Source: Paenibacillus selenitireducens
GTDB lineage: Bacteria; Bacillota; Bacilli; Paenibacillales; Paenibacillaceae
Assembly: GCF_002021565.1 (NCBI RefSeq)
Contig: NZ_MSZX01000008.1
Location: 27-64,026 of the forward strand
DNA length: 64,000 nt
Reading direction: 5' to 3'
Part shown: piece by piece, positions 46,933-56,338 of the stretch
Numbering within the stretch: the stretch's first letter is position 1
How the letters are laid out: the number at the start of each line of letters is the position of its first letter
The notes under the pieces: generated by a model
What the model saw: the letters and a program-made list of their open reading frames with translations, nothing else
What the model was told of the DNA's origin: nothing
Databases searched by the model: none
Position numbers and translations under genes: made by a program

Positions 46933-48069
46933 TTAGCTTTTGGCTACGGTCTCCGGTTTGTTGTTGCCGTAGTCGATTTGTTGTTTCTCTTCGTAACGCT
47001 CCAGCGCCAATTGAATCAGTTGATCCAACAGATCTTGATAGGATAAGCCTGTTTCGCGCCACATGAGGGGATACATACTGAATGGCGTGAAGCCCGGCAT
47101 GGTATTCACTTCGTTGATCATGATCTGATTATCTTGCTTCCGTACGAAGAAATCCACGCGGGATAGGCCTGACCCATCAATCGCTTGGAAAGCCCGAACC
47201 GCTAATGTACGCAATTCTTCCGTCAACTCATCCGGAATATTCGCCGGAATCATCATCGCGGAGTTCCCGTCAATATACTTCGCTTGGTAGTCGTAGAATT
47301 CACTCGATGAAGTGATTTCACCCGGTACGGAAGCTTTGGGCTCCTCGTTCCCAAGAACACTCACTTCGATCTCGCGCGCGTCGATGAACTCTTCGACGAT
47401 AACCTTACGATCGTAACGCAGAGCAAGCTCAATGGCCGCGATTAACTCCTCACGGTTACGCGCCTTCGATACCCCTACGCTGGAACCTAAATTAGCCGGT
47501 TTGATAAAACAAGGATACCCTAAGGAAATTTCAACTTCCATCGTATGATAGTTCGCGTCTTTCTCCCATTGCTTGCGCGTGAAGTAACGATACATACACT
47601 GCGGGAGACCTGCTTGCGCGAATAATTTCTTCATAATAACTTTGTCCATGCCTACAGCGGATGCAAGCACGCCTGCTCCTACATAAGGAACATTCGCGAT
47701 TTCGAATAAGCCTTGAATCGTGCCGTCTTCTCCGAACGTGCCGTGCAGCAGAGGGAACATGACATCAATGCCTTGCACACTGCCCTTCAAAGATACATCC
47801 GTTCCACCTGCGAACAGCGGCATGATTGCCGCACCCATAGGCTTGGTCTCGTCTGCATCGTATTGCAATAAACCCGTATGCTCAACAGGTGCTTGCAGCA
47901 AAGGGCCGTTGCGCCATTCGCCATCCTTTGTAATATAGAAAGGAGCTATCTCGTATTTGTCGAAGTCAAATGCTTTCATTACCGCAAGCGCTGTCGATAA
48001 GGATACCTCATGCTCGCCTGATTTACCTCCGTAGATTAGACCTACGCGTATTTTCTTTATGCCACTCAT
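46933..48069 (-). CDS. ddl: D-alanine--D-alanine ligase
   Basis: Ddl joins two D-alanines for peptidoglycan precursors. The 378-residue ATP-grasp enzyme has YGGKSGEHEVSL at the start, HGTFGEDGTIQGLFE, ATP-binding KPANLGSSVGVSKA, the EVSVLGN segment and NEVNTMPGFT near the end. The ATG at 48069 follows CGGAGG; a start seven codons earlier is possible but lacks a site. In EDGTIQGLFEIANVPYVGAGVLASAV the active-site residue after VGAG is V-L, and the normal Ala-Ala ligase pattern elsewhere argues against a D-lactate type. Confidence 0.95.
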   Translation of the reverse strand: MSGIKKIRVGLIYGGKSGEHEVSLSTALAVMKAFDFDKYEIAPFYITKDGEWRNGPLLQAPVEHTGLLQYDADETKPMGAAIMPLFAGGTDVSLKGSVQGIDVMFPLLHGTFGEDGTIQGLFEIANVPYVGAGVLASAVGMDKVIMKKLFAQAGLPQCMYRYFTRKQWEKDANYHTMEVEISLGYPCFIKPANLGSSVGVSKARNREELIAAIELALRYDRKVIVEEFIDAREIEVSVLGNEEPKASVPGEITSSSEFYDYQAKYIDGNSAMMIPANIPDELTEELRTLAVRAFQAIDGSGLSRVDFFVRKQDNQIMINEVNTMPGFTPFSMYPLMWRETGLSYQDLLDQLIQLALERYEEKQQIDYGNNKPETVAKS

Positions 48070-48123
48070 GACAACCTCCGCAATGAACATGTTTTGTAGA
48101 CCCGTTCCCAGGCCCTTCGTCCG

Positions 48124-49140
48124 CTAAAACCAATCTAAAATATGAAAAAACCGATATTGGGTATGTTCTGTCCAAGCATAGGAATCCCGATAATCCCAGT
48201 ATCGATGCCGGCCGTTATTCGTATGAGCATTCACGAGCGGCATGCCGTCCGGATCAAATGCTGTCACCATAGCACTATGTTGGAACCGGCCGTCCCCATC
48301 CCAATCATAGCTTATGACATCCCCAAGCTTTAAATCCGTTGGCCTTGCGACCACATCGGCTTGCAAATGAGATGTGCTATGATCCAAATAGGAATTCAAT
48401 GCGTTCGCTACCGCCCAGCTGTAGCTCCAGGATTCCTGGCCATTCACCATTCCTCTGTACCACCAACCGGATTCTCTTTTACCAGTATAGTAGATTGGTG
48501 CCCCCCCTGCAAAGAGGCATTGTGAGATGAAATTCGTGCAATCCACTTCAAAAGCAAGGAATTCGGGGTTATTTTCATTCCACCATCGATCCGCATATTG
48601 TACGGCTCTTTCCCGGGAATACGACGTAGCCCGCATCGATCTGGCGAACCCGAGAATATCCGTATTCAACAGGGGGATGGACGGACTGCGATCGTGGTCC
48701 GGCTGACCTGCATCATGCTCCAGTTCTTCCTTCTCCGTACGTCGCGCCTCCGGATGCTTCTCTGGTACTTTTTGCTCCACCCGTGTAATGATCCAGGTAT
48801 TGCCGTCTTTACCCAGCGTTACTCTTTCTTGCTCGATCCGTTCTTCCACATGTGCAACATGTTTTTTCTCATAGATGCGGCGAATTTGATATTCCAAATC
48901 CACGACAACTTCGCCATCACCCTCTCGTGCCTTAACGAGTTTTGTCCGCGTTTCACTGCGCAGCGGCACCGCGTCCCGTTGTCGGTACCATTCCTTTAAC
49001 ATATGCATGCGGTTACTTTTGCGCATTAAATAATCCAAATCTGTTATAACGAGGTTGTTCGAAGGCAATCGATAATCGATCTCCGTGCGGTTAAATTGGT
49101 TAACATACGCATACAACACATTTTTCCATTCTTTTGGCAT
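48124..49140 (-). CDS. Amidase-domain (Amidase_6) protein
   Basis: About 338 residues. The N-terminal half (1-170) is a charged domain of unknown role, the middle a short acidic linker, and the C-terminal half (about 180-338) an Amidase_6 domain with the nucleophile in FEVDCTNFISQCLFAGG, the His in GRFQHSAMVTAF and Asn/His nearby. Members resemble NlpC/P60-type wall peptidases. No signal peptide is seen at the chosen ATG (49140, after GGGGAGG), so it may act inside the cell or in sporulation; role unproven. Confidence 0.88.
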   Translation of the reverse strand: MPKEWKNVLYAYVNQFNRTEIDYRLPSNNLVITDLDYLMRKSNRMHMLKEWYRQRDAVPLRSETRTKLVKAREGDGEVVVDLEYQIRRIYEKKHVAHVEERIEQERVTLGKDGNTWIITRVEQKVPEKHPEARRTEKEELEHDAGQPDHDRSPSIPLLNTDILGFARSMRATSYSRERAVQYADRWWNENNPEFLAFEVDCTNFISQCLFAGGAPIYYTGKRESGWWYRGMVNGQESWSYSWAVANALNSYLDHSTSHLQADVVARPTDLKLGDVISYDWDGDGRFQHSAMVTAFDPDGMPLVNAHTNNGRHRYWDYRDSYAWTEHTQYRFFHILDWF

Positions 49141-49307
49141 AAAAAAGGACCTCCCCATCCATTTCGCCGTTCCTAAACGTAAGCAAGGTTGATTCATTCT
49201 ATGACAGGCAGAGCTAATTTATGTTGACATGTTCACGTCATCGTAAAACCCTTGATATATATGGCTAAATGAGAATAATTCGCAGTTAAAATCCAGTGAA
49301 AAACCCC

Positions 49308-49369
49308 TTTACTCCATCATAGTGAGCAGGTATACTTAAGGTAATCATTATTATGAAATCACGTTTCAT
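49308..49369 (+). promoter_or_regulatory. acnA promoter with a 17-bp palindrome
   Basis: -35 TTTACT (49308-49313), 17 bp, -10 TATACT (49331-49336). About 16 bp downstream is ATGAAATCACGTTTCAT (49353-49369), a palindrome with exact 6-bp arms. Upstream, ATAATTCGCAGTTAA (from about 49275) resembles the ATAA-N7-TTAT box of CcpC, which represses aconitase in Bacillus subtilis, but the last base differs. Which regulator reads the palindrome is not known. Confidence 0.55.
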
Positions 49370-49416
49370 CAGATGAAACACAACCGATTTCAAGACCATT
49401 TTAGGAGGCGCACATC

Positions 49417-52131
49417 ATGTCCAAAAAGGATCACTACTCCGTAGCCCGCGAGCTGCAGGTGAACGGTAAGAGCTACCGTTACTACAGTCTTCAAGGCTTA
49501 GAAGAACAAGGCATCGGCAACATTACCCAGCTTCCCTTCTCCATCAAAGTGTTGCTGGAAGCTGCTGTTCGTCAATTCGACGGCAGAGCCATTACCCAAG
49601 AACATGTGAAGCAAATCGCGAGCTGGGCGGAAGGCCGCGATGAGAACAAAGAGATTCCGTTCATCCCTGCACGTATCGTATTGCAAGACTTTACAGGTGT
49701 TCCTGTCGTTGTCGATCTAGCAGCCATGCGCGATACCGTCAAGAAAGCGGGCGGAGATCCGAAACAGATCAATCCGCTTGTCCCTGTAGACCTTGTTATT
49801 GACCACTCAGTTATGGTCGATGCTTTCGGTTCTGACAGCGCTTTGGAATATAACATGAATGTAGAGTTCGAACGTAATGAAGAGCGTTACCGCTTCTTGC
49901 GTTGGGCGCAAACAGCATTCAACAACTTCCGTGCTGTACCTCCGGGAACAGGGATTGTCCACCAAGTGAACTTGGAGTACCTTGCATCCGTAGCAGCAAC
50001 GAAGACGGTTGACGGCGTTACAGAAGTATATCCAGATTCCCTCGTAGGTACGGACTCCCATACGACCATGATCAATGGACTTGGTGTTGTAGGTTGGGGC
50101 GTCGGCGGGATCGAGGCAGAAGCCGGTATGCTTGGCCAACCGCTCTACTTCGTGACACCTGAAGTTATCGGCTTTAAATTAACAGGAAACTTAGCTGAAG
50201 GATCTACAGCAACAGACCTTGCGCTTACGGTTACCCAATTGCTTCGTAAAAAAGGCGTTGTTGGTAAATTCGTAGAGTTCTACGGTCCAGGATTGTCAAA
50301 CATCAGCCTAGCTGACCGCGCGACAGTCGCGAACATGGCACCTGAATACGGCGCAACCATCGGATTCTTCCCTGTCGATCACGAAACGTTGAACTATATG
50401 CGCAGTACGGGCCGCACGGAAGAGCAAGTCGAGCTCGTTGCGAATTACTATAAAGAACAAGGCATGTTCCGTACCGACGCGACGCCGGATCCGATCTTCT
50501 CCGATGTGGTTGAGTTGGATCTAGGTACGATCGTACCAAGCTTAGCAGGTCCGAAGCGTCCACAAGACCGCGTTGAGCTAACGAACATGAAAGAAGCATT
50601 CAACAGCATCATCCGCACACCGATCGATAAAGGTGGATATGGCTTGTCGGATGACAAGATCGAAGAAAAAGTAACTGTTCAGCATCCAACGGGCGAAACC
50701 AGCCAAATGGGTACAGGCGCGGTTGTCATCGCGGCAATCACAAGCTGTACGAATACCTCCAACCCTAGCGTAATGTTAGGTGCAGGATTAGTTGCGAAGA
50801 AAGCCGTTGAACGCGGTCTGAAAAAACCAGGCTACGTCAAAAGCAGCTTAACGCCAGGATCCCTTGTTGTTACCGAATACTTGCAAAAATCCGGCTTGCT
50901 GGAGTCGCTTGAAGCTTTGGGCTTCCACGTTGCAGGGTATGGCTGTGCGACATGTATCGGGAACTCCGGTCCATTGCCAGACGAAGTCGGCCAAGCCATC
51001 ACGGACAACGATATGACGGTTGCTGCCGTGTTATCTGGTAACCGTAACTTTGAAGGCCGTGTACACGCGCAAGTCAAAGCGAACTACCTTGCATCTCCAC
51101 CACTTGTCGTGGCTTATGCCTTAGCTGGTACGGTGAACATTGATTTAGCGAACGATCCAATCGGCTATGATCAACAAGATCAACCGGTTTATTTGAAAGA
51201 CATTTGGCCAACGTCCCAAGAGATTCAAGAAGCGATCTCTACCGCGCTGACACCACAAATGTTCCGTGATAAATACGAACATGTATTTACGCAAAATGAG
51301 CGTTGGAACAACATCGCTGCACCACAAGGCGAGTTGTACGAGTGGGATGAGAAATCCACTTATATTCAGAACCCTCCGTTCTTCACGAACTTGGGTACGA
51401 CGTTAAATGATATTACGGAAGTGCACAACGCGAAGGTTCTTGCTCTGCTTGGCGATTCTGTCACGACGGACCATATCTCTCCTGCCGGTAACATCAAAGC
51501 CGACAGCCCAGCAGGTCAATACCTGATCGAGAATGGCGTGAAAAAAGAAGATTTCAACTCCTACGGTTCCCGTCGTGGTAACCATGAAGTGATGATGCGC
51601 GGAACCTTCGCGAACATCCGCATTCGTAACCAAGTGGCACCAGGAACTGAAGGCGGTGTAACGACGTACCTGCCAACGGACGAAGTCATCTCGATCTACG
51701 ATGCATCGATGAAATACCAAGATGCAGGCACGAACCTGGTAGTTCTTGCAGGAAAAGAGTATGGTACAGGAAGCTCCCGTGACTGGGCGGCAAAAGGTAC
51801 TTTCTTGCTTGGTGTGAAGGCTGTTATTGCCGAGAGCTTCGAACGTATTCACCGCAGCAACTTGGTAGGTATGGGCGTTCTTCCGCTCCAATTCCAAGAA
51901 GGCCAAAGCTGGAAATCCCTGAACATCACGGGTCGTGAAACCTTTGATATTCTTGGACTCTCCAACGATGTTCAACCAGGTCAATCCATCACCGTTGTAG
52001 CGACTCGCGAAGACGGCACAAGCTTTGAATTCCAAGCCGTAGCGCGTCTTGACAGTATGGTAGACGTGGATTACTTCCATAACGGCGGTATCCTTCAGAC
52101 CGTTCTGCGTCAAATGATCGCGAACCAATAA
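49417..52131 (+). CDS. acnA: Aconitate hydratase
   Basis: Aconitase A/IRP1-type enzyme of the TCA cycle, 904 residues, interconverting citrate and isocitrate. The [4Fe-4S] ligands are C444 ([12 protein letters not shown]), C510 and C513 ([11 protein letters not shown]). The C-terminal swivel domain ends with [22 protein letters not shown] (core SSRDWAAKG). Strong RBS AGGAGG before the ATG. Relatives also act as RNA-binding proteins when iron is short. Codon use is highly biased, as for an abundant enzyme. Confidence 0.98.
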   Translation: MSKKDHYSVARELQVNGKSYRYYSLQGLEEQGIGNITQLPFSIKVLLEAAVRQFDGRAITQEHVKQIASWAEGRDENKEIPFIPARIVLQDFTGVPVVVDLAAMRDTVKKAGGDPKQINPLVPVDLVIDHSVMVDAFGSDSALEYNMNVEFERNEERYRFLRWAQTAFNNFRAVPPGTGIVHQVNLEYLASVAATKTVDGVTEVYPDSLVGTDSHTTMINGLGVVGWGVGGIEAEAGMLGQPLYFVTPEVIGFKLTGNLAEGSTATDLALTVTQLLRKKGVVGKFVEFYGPGLSNISLADRATVANMAPEYGATIGFFPVDHETLNYMRSTGRTEEQVELVANYYKEQGMFRTDATPDPIFSDVVELDLGTIVPSLAGPKRPQDRVELTNMKEAFNSIIRTPIDKGGYGLSDDKIEEKVTVQHPTGETSQMGTGAVVIAAITSCTNTSNPSVMLGAGLVAKKAVERGLKKPGYVKSSLTPGSLVVTEYLQKSGLLESLEALGFHVAGYGCATCIGNSGPLPDEVGQAITDNDMTVAAVLSGNRNFEGRVHAQVKANYLASPPLVVAYALAGTVNIDLANDPIGYDQQDQPVYLKDIWPTSQEIQEAISTALTPQMFRDKYEHVFTQNERWNNIAAPQGELYEWDEKSTYIQNPPFFTNLGTTLNDITEVHNAKVLALLGDSVTTDHISPAGNIKADSPAGQYLIENGVKKEDFNSYGSRRGNHEVMMRGTFANIRIRNQVAPGTEGGVTTYLPTDEVISIYDASMKYQDAGTNLVVLAGKEYGTGSSRDWAAKGTFLLGVKAVIAESFERIHRSNLVGMGVLPLQFQEGQSWKSLNITGRETFDILGLSNDVQPGQSITVVATREDGTSFEFQAVARLDSMVDVDYFHNGGILQTVLRQMIANQ

Positions 52132-52150
52132 TATTGCACGGATTCATACA

Positions 52151-52191
52151 AAAGGGTCGAATGCTTCCATACTGGAAGCGTTCGACCCTTT
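52151..52191. terminator. Bidirectional terminator after acnA
   Basis: Stem AAAGGGTCGAA / TTCGACCCTTT extended by GCTTCCA / TGGAAGC, loop TAC, with A/T-rich sequence on both sides. Shared by acnA and the small convergent membrane protein gene. Confidence 0.9.
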
Positions 52192-52194
52192 GAT

Positions 52195-52365
52195 TTATTT
52201 CTTATTATTCTGGCTTGCGACCCAGAATGCGAAGATAAGCAATGGAATCAGAATAAACCAAGGAATGGTAATGGTTCCACCAACGAATAAGGCTAAGATC
52301 ATGACAACAACAATTCCGATGATGATATAAAGACAACCCCGACCGAACGTCTCCATCTTACCCAT
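52195..52365 (-). CDS. Small two-helix membrane protein (56 residues)
   Basis: A short frame on the minus strand, starting MGKMETFGRG and ending WVASQNNKK. It has two hydrophobic stretches (about residues 11-29 and 33-50) joined by a GGTIT turn, with a charged end. A strong AGAGGAGG lies just upstream; the first ATG (52365) is close to it and the second, three codons on, slightly far, so the start may be either. Its stop abuts the terminator shared with acnA. Function unknown; resembles the many small membrane proteins of Bacillales. Confidence 0.65.
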   Translation of the reverse strand: MGKMETFGRGCLYIIIGIVVVMILALFVGGTITIPWFILIPLLIFAFWVASQNNKK

Positions 52366-52399
52366 AGCCTCCTCTAACTGGATTTGGAAGGAATAACCT

Positions 52400-52440
52400 A
52401 TGAGAAAACCTCTATCGAAGCTACTCGAAGATGAGCGACC
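52400..52440. repeat. Short dispersed repeat, copy 2 (~41 bp)
   Basis: ATGAGAAAACCTCTA then, after a short variable part, TCGAAGATGAGCGACC. Matches 29547-29588 at roughly 34 of 41 positions by eye. It lies upstream of the small membrane protein gene. Confidence 0.6.
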
Positions 52441-52507
52441 GCGTTTAGAAGTAGGTTTATGTGGTTATATATACGCTCGCTTTCCAATTATGTTTCCATT
52501 TAAATAC

Positions 52508-52551
52508 AAAAAAACGTTCATCTGAGCGAAACCGCTGCAGATGAACGTTTT
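52508..52551 (-). terminator. Terminator after the pirin gene
   Basis: Stem AAAACGTTCATCTG / CAGATGAACGTTTT with a 13-nt loop and A/T runs on both sides, just past the pirin stop codon. Confidence 0.85.
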
Positions 52552-52581
52552 ATCTTTTAGAAACAGATGTACGTATTCAAT

Positions 52582-53292
52582 TTAGTAAGCGCCCGTTAAG
52601 TCAATCAGCATGATACGCGCATCTGTACTTGCCTGAATCAACAGATCAGATACATCTGTAATTCGAGCCGAATCCCGTCGCATTAGCTTCTCTTCCCCAT
52701 TAAGCGTAACCTCTCCATCGATAACAAAGAAGAAGATATTCCGTCCTGGTTCGGTACGGAAAGCCACGGACGCATCCGCATCGATATCGGACAAGTATAT
52801 CGTCATGTCTTGATGGATGGAAGCGATGTTCTCGCCGCCTTGGGTCGATACGACCGGCAATAAAGCATTTTTCATCCGCTCCACATCAAACTCCGTTGTC
52901 TCGTAAGACGGATGGATATGGGCATGACTCGGCATGAACCACATTTGCAGAAAGTTCAAGGTCTCCGTCTCCGAAGCACTCATCTCCGAATGGTAAATAC
53001 CTGTGCCCGCCGACATCCGCTGAACTTCACCAAACCCCGTAACCGCATGATTCCCTAGACTATCCCGATGCTCCAGCTTCCCGGTTAGCACAATGGATAC
53101 GATCTCCATCTCACGATGCGGATGCATCCCGAAGCCTTCTAACGGCGCGACGAAATCATCATTTAGGACACGCATAGGTCCAAAGCTCATATTGCTTGGA
53201 TCATAATAATCCGCGAATGAGAAACTAAAATTACTTTTCAACCATCCATGGTCTGCCATGTAACGTGAAGCTGCTGGATATACTTGAATCAT
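52582..53292 (-). CDS. Pirin-family protein
   Basis: A 236-residue bicupin of the pirin/YhhW type. The metal-site pattern is in the N-terminal cupin: FGMHPHREMEIVSIVLTG, then HRDSLGN, and TGIYHSEMS near residue 100, giving three His and one Glu. Such proteins can cleave flavonoids such as quercetin or act in stress responses. It follows the doxX gene by 21 bp on the same strand, with an HxlR regulator divergent from both, an arrangement common in electrophile or quinone stress loci; that link is inference. Confidence 0.92.
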   Translation of the reverse strand: MIQVYPAASRYMADHGWLKSNFSFSFADYYDPSNMSFGPMRVLNDDFVAPLEGFGMHPHREMEIVSIVLTGKLEHRDSLGNHAVTGFGEVQRMSAGTGIYHSEMSASETETLNFLQMWFMPSHAHIHPSYETTEFDVERMKNALLPVVSTQGGENIASIHQDMTIYLSDIDADASVAFRTEPGRNIFFFVIDGEVTLNGEEKLMRRDSARITDVSDLLIQASTDARIMLIDLTGAY

Positions 53293-53313
53293 CCTGATTC
53301 CCCCTATCTAAGA

Positions 53314-53703
53314 TCAGTTCAACAAGGTGTATTGACCGCCGCCAATCATAGCGACACCAACGGCAACCGCGATTAAGACGAGATTGTATTCGATCCCGCC
53401 GGAAGTTGCCCACAATCCATTTTTCCCATGAACCGTAAAAATAGCAACCAACATGGTAATCACGATTAGCGCAGCCCCGACAACGAGCCATGCACCTGAA
53501 GCGAATAACAACCCGCCCAGAATTTCACCACCGCCTGCTAACAGAGCCATCACGGCGCCCGGCTTCATCCCAATCGATTCTAACCAACCTGCCGTTCCTT
53601 TCAACCCATGTCCGCCGAACCAACCGAACAATTTCTGAGCCCCGTGCCCCACAAATAAAAGACCAATAATCAAGCGAATAATAAGAAGACCTGTATCTAA
53701 CAT
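53314..53703 (-). CDS. DoxX-family membrane protein
   Basis: About 129 residues with four membrane helices and the DoxX pattern RLIIGLLFVGHGAQKLFGWFGG near the start (core FVGHGAQKLFGW). The ATG at 53703 follows GGAGGG; an upstream start adds 13 polar residues. DoxX proteins are membrane partners in redox or thiol-stress defence, and some are quinone-linked. First gene of a probable doxX-pirin operon, transcribed away from the HxlR regulator gene. Confidence 0.92.
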   Translation of the reverse strand: MLDTGLLIIRLIIGLLFVGHGAQKLFGWFGGHGLKGTAGWLESIGMKPGAVMALLAGGGEILGGLLFASGAWLVVGAALIVITMLVAIFTVHGKNGLWATSGGIEYNLVLIAVAVGVAMIGGGQYTLLN

Positions 53704-53881
53704 GAATTTCCCTCCAACACTTATTTTTTGTTTGTAACTCACTTTTTAAATATACCCACTTCACTAACTTTTGTCAAGCAACTAAATTTATTTATTATTA
53801 TTACTATTTTTCTGTTGCTGTATATGCTAAAATAAAGATAAGGACATTGCACAGCGCAATTTCTAGAAAAGGGGTGATACG

Positions 53882-54190
53882 ATGGATTACTCTAAAATGT
53901 GCCCAAAATACGAGCACGCTTCCGAGTTGCTCGGCAAGAGATGGACAGGTCTAATCATTCGAGTACTACTCGGCGGTCCGAGACGCTTCAAGGAAATTAA
54001 AGAGCAGATTCCGGAAATGAGCGACAAAATGCTCACCGATCGAATTAAGGAACTTGAAAGTTGCGGTATTCTGATTCGAAATGTATATCCGGAGACGCCA
54101 GTTCGCATTGAATATGACCTAACAGATAAAGGCAGAGACCTTGAGCCTGTCATTGAGCAAATTCAATCTTGGGGCGAAAAATGGATGTAA
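53882..54190 (+). CDS. HxlR-family transcriptional regulator
   Basis: A 102-residue winged-helix protein with the HxlR/MarR-like pattern: ELLGKRWTGLIIRVLLGGPRRFKEI, followed by MSDKMLTDRIKELESCGI and RIEYDLTDKGRDL. Cys7 (KMCPKYE) sits where the redox-sensing cysteine of YodB/CatR lies, so it may sense quinones or similar electrophiles. It probably controls the divergent doxX-pirin pair. The 178-bp gap is AT-rich; I could not name a clear operator in it. Confidence 0.93.
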   Translation: MDYSKMCPKYEHASELLGKRWTGLIIRVLLGGPRRFKEIKEQIPEMSDKMLTDRIKELESCGILIRNVYPETPVRIEYDLTDKGRDLEPVIEQIQSWGEKWM

Positions 54191-54200
54191 ACCACGAAGA

Positions 54201-54247
54201 AGAGCCAATACCATGCAGTTATTCACTGCAATGATATTGGCTCTTTT
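54201..54247. terminator. Bidirectional terminator between the HxlR and IclR genes
   Basis: Stem AGAGCCAATA / TATTGGCTCT with an inner TGCAGT / ACTGCA stem, then TTTT. Convergent genes share it. Confidence 0.9.
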
Positions 54248-54259
54248 GCTGTTCATTCC

Positions 54260-55003
54260 CTATTTCAACATCTTCCCCATCCGTCCTGCGGCTTCGCTAA
54301 TCATCGGGGCTAATTCCTTCATCTTCTGCATGGACAACCGGCTCACAGGTCCCGATACGGATAAAGCTGCCGCCAAATGATGCGAGCGGTCATAGATCGG
54401 TACAGATACCGCCGCTGCCCCAGGCTCCCGCTCTTCAAAGCTCGTCGCATATCCCAACGCTTGAATCTCCGATAATTGGCTCACATAGTGCCCATTCTCT
54501 TCATCTGACACCCATTCTAGAGATTCCAACAACTCTGCGCGAACCTCTTCTTTGGCAAATGCAATAAGAACTTTACTGGATGCTCCAACCGATAAAGGCG
54601 CCCGCATACCTACAGGAGCCACACGCCGAATCGCTTGATTACTCTGCACGGCTTGAATCCGAATCCGTTCTTTGCCATCTTGCAGATAAAGACTGACCGT
54701 CTCTCCCAAGACATCACGCAGTCGTTCCATTTCGGGCAACAGAATGTGAGCAGGATCGTCTTCTTGCGATTGGTTCGCTGCCAATTCCCAGACCCTCATA
54801 CCCAACCGGTATTTCTCCGTAGCCTGATTGCGGGTGATAAATCCCTTCTCTTCCAACGTGGTTAACAATCGATGCACCGTACTCTTATGTAATCCGATTT
54901 TACTCGATATTTCCGTCAGTCCTAAATCCGTATCCGTTGTAAAACAAATGAGGATATCTAATGCCCGCTCTACCGCTCGAACGGTCAATTTCCGTTCTTC
55001 CAT
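54260..55003 (-). CDS. IclR-family transcriptional regulator
   Basis: About 247 residues. The N-terminal winged helix has LTEISSKIGLHKSTVHRLLTTLEE, typical of IclR, and the C-terminal effector domain follows (GMRAPLSVGASSKVLIAF, EREPGAAAVSVPI). The ATG at 55003 follows AAGGGGGG; ten further upstream codons are not supported. It usually controls a nearby catabolic gene, but its neighbours here give no obvious pathway, so target and ligand are unknown. Confidence 0.93.
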   Translation of the reverse strand: MEERKLTVRAVERALDILICFTTDTDLGLTEISSKIGLHKSTVHRLLTTLEEKGFITRNQATEKYRLGMRVWELAANQSQEDDPAHILLPEMERLRDVLGETVSLYLQDGKERIRIQAVQSNQAIRRVAPVGMRAPLSVGASSKVLIAFAKEEVRAELLESLEWVSDEENGHYVSQLSEIQALGYATSFEEREPGAAAVSVPIYDRSHHLAAALSVSGPVSRLSMQKMKELAPMISEAAGRMGKMLK

Positions 55004-55143
55004 CAGAGGATTCCCCCCTTGTAATAGTTTCATAGAATGAAACTTAGTTACATACAGTATAACGCATTTGTCATCTATCCGTAAAGTTGAGATTGTTGTG
55101 TTACAGCTGGATTACAAGCACCTTACAAATAGCGAGCACCCAT

Positions 55144-55171
55144 TGACCCTAGGTCTATCTCATCATACGAT
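55144..55171 (+). promoter_or_regulatory. Promoter of the alpha/beta hydrolase gene
   Basis: -35 TTGACC (55144-55149), 16 bp, -10 TACGAT (55166-55171). A cre-like word one base short of the consensus, TGAAACGCTTTCA, lies about 20 bp further on. Confidence 0.5.
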
Positions 55172-55253
55172 ATAACTATAAACAGGAATTTGAAACGCTT
55201 TCATAGTGTGATTTTAGGCCTAAAGACATCAAAGAAATTTGGAGGTGTACGCG

Positions 55254-56237
55254 ATGACTTCATCTACATGGACAGAACCCGTATTACAAGGTGAGTTGCT
55301 TCAACCGAGTGTACCCGCCATTCCCTATCGCCGGCTCCGATTCAAGCATGTCACGGTCGCGCTACTACTCTCTCTTATATTTGTTATCGCATTTGCTTTT
55401 CTAGCATTGCATGGATATATTGCCTGGGTGCTCTCGAATCCCACGGTTGCCACAATTACTTCAAATCCTTATATGGCAAAAAGATTACAGTATGAGACGG
55501 TCGCTTTCCCTGCGCTGGATCATAGCACAAACTTGGATGGTTGGTATATTCCAGCAGCCAATTCGAAGAAAACCATTGTATTTAGCCATGGCTATGGCGC
55601 TAATCGCGAAGAACTATGGGTACCGATGTATGATTTAGCCCAATTTGCACATCGTTTGAACTATAACGTGGTCATGTTCGACTACGGATTTGCATCCACA
55701 ACACATAAACTCGCCGCAACAGGCGGCGCGATTGAAAGTCAACAATTGTTAGGTGCTGTCGATTACGCGAAGCAGCGTGGTGCTAAAGAAGTAGTCGTCT
55801 GGGGATTCTCGATGGGTGCCGGCACGGCCCTTCAAGCCGCTCTGAAAACCGATGATATTAACGCGATGATTCTGGACAGTACTTTTCTACTAGAACCTGA
55901 CACGCTGTATCACAATATTAGTCAGCACATTCAATTGCCTCGTGATGTATCACTGCCCATCTTACGTTCGTTATTCCCGGTTATTAACGGAACCAGCTTA
56001 AAGCAAATTCCTTATGAAGAAGTCAAACAGCATGATTACAAAATGCCCATCTTCTTCATTCACGGCACGAACGATGAGAAAGCACCTTATCCGATTGCGG
56101 AACATCTTGCTTCCAATCAGAGCAATGCGGCATCCGAAGTATGGATCTCGAATGGATCACTGCATGAAATGATCTATCGCCAGCATTCGAAAGAATACTT
56201 GAAACGTACAGCCGCCTTCCTCAATGAAGCCTTATAA
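55254..56237 (+). CDS. Membrane-anchored alpha/beta hydrolase
   Basis: About 327 residues. One N-terminal helix (about 38-62) anchors it, with the hydrolase domain outside. Catalytic residues: Ser in VWGFSMGAGTA (about 190), Asp in HGTNDEKAP (about 270), His in GSLHEMIY (about 305); the oxyanion motif is FSHGYGANRE. It resembles the YqkD-type serine hydrolases of Bacillus (DUF1749/BAAT-like). The ATG at 55254 follows TGGAGGTG. Natural substrate unknown. Confidence 0.88.
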   Translation: MTSSTWTEPVLQGELLQPSVPAIPYRRLRFKHVTVALLLSLIFVIAFAFLALHGYIAWVLSNPTVATITSNPYMAKRLQYETVAFPALDHSTNLDGWYIPAANSKKTIVFSHGYGANREELWVPMYDLAQFAHRLNYNVVMFDYGFASTTHKLAATGGAIESQQLLGAVDYAKQRGAKEVVVWGFSMGAGTALQAALKTDDINAMILDSTFLLEPDTLYHNISQHIQLPRDVSLPILRSLFPVINGTSLKQIPYEEVKQHDYKMPIFFIHGTNDEKAPYPIAEHLASNQSNAASEVWISNGSLHEMIYRQHSKEYLKRTAAFLNEAL

Positions 56238-56338
56238 GTATATCGCAGATAATTTCTGCTTATTATGAACCAGCATGTCATAGGCCATCCATCCTTCGAA
56301 TATCTTGTTAAGAGATGTTCCAAGGAGGTGCTGATGAC

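Noticed and set aside
51403-52128. Long antisense reading frame (241 codons) opposite acnA
   Set aside because: It is a shadow of the biased codon use of acnA, with no ribosome site or family likeness.
53743-53881. YodB-type operator between doxX and the HxlR gene
   Set aside because: The gap is AT-rich with partial matches such as TTACTATTTTT, but no convincing dyad.
55188-55204. TGAAACGCTTTCA as a cre box or sigma-W -35
   Set aside because: One base shorter than the cre consensus, and no CGTA-type -10 at the right distance for sigma-W.
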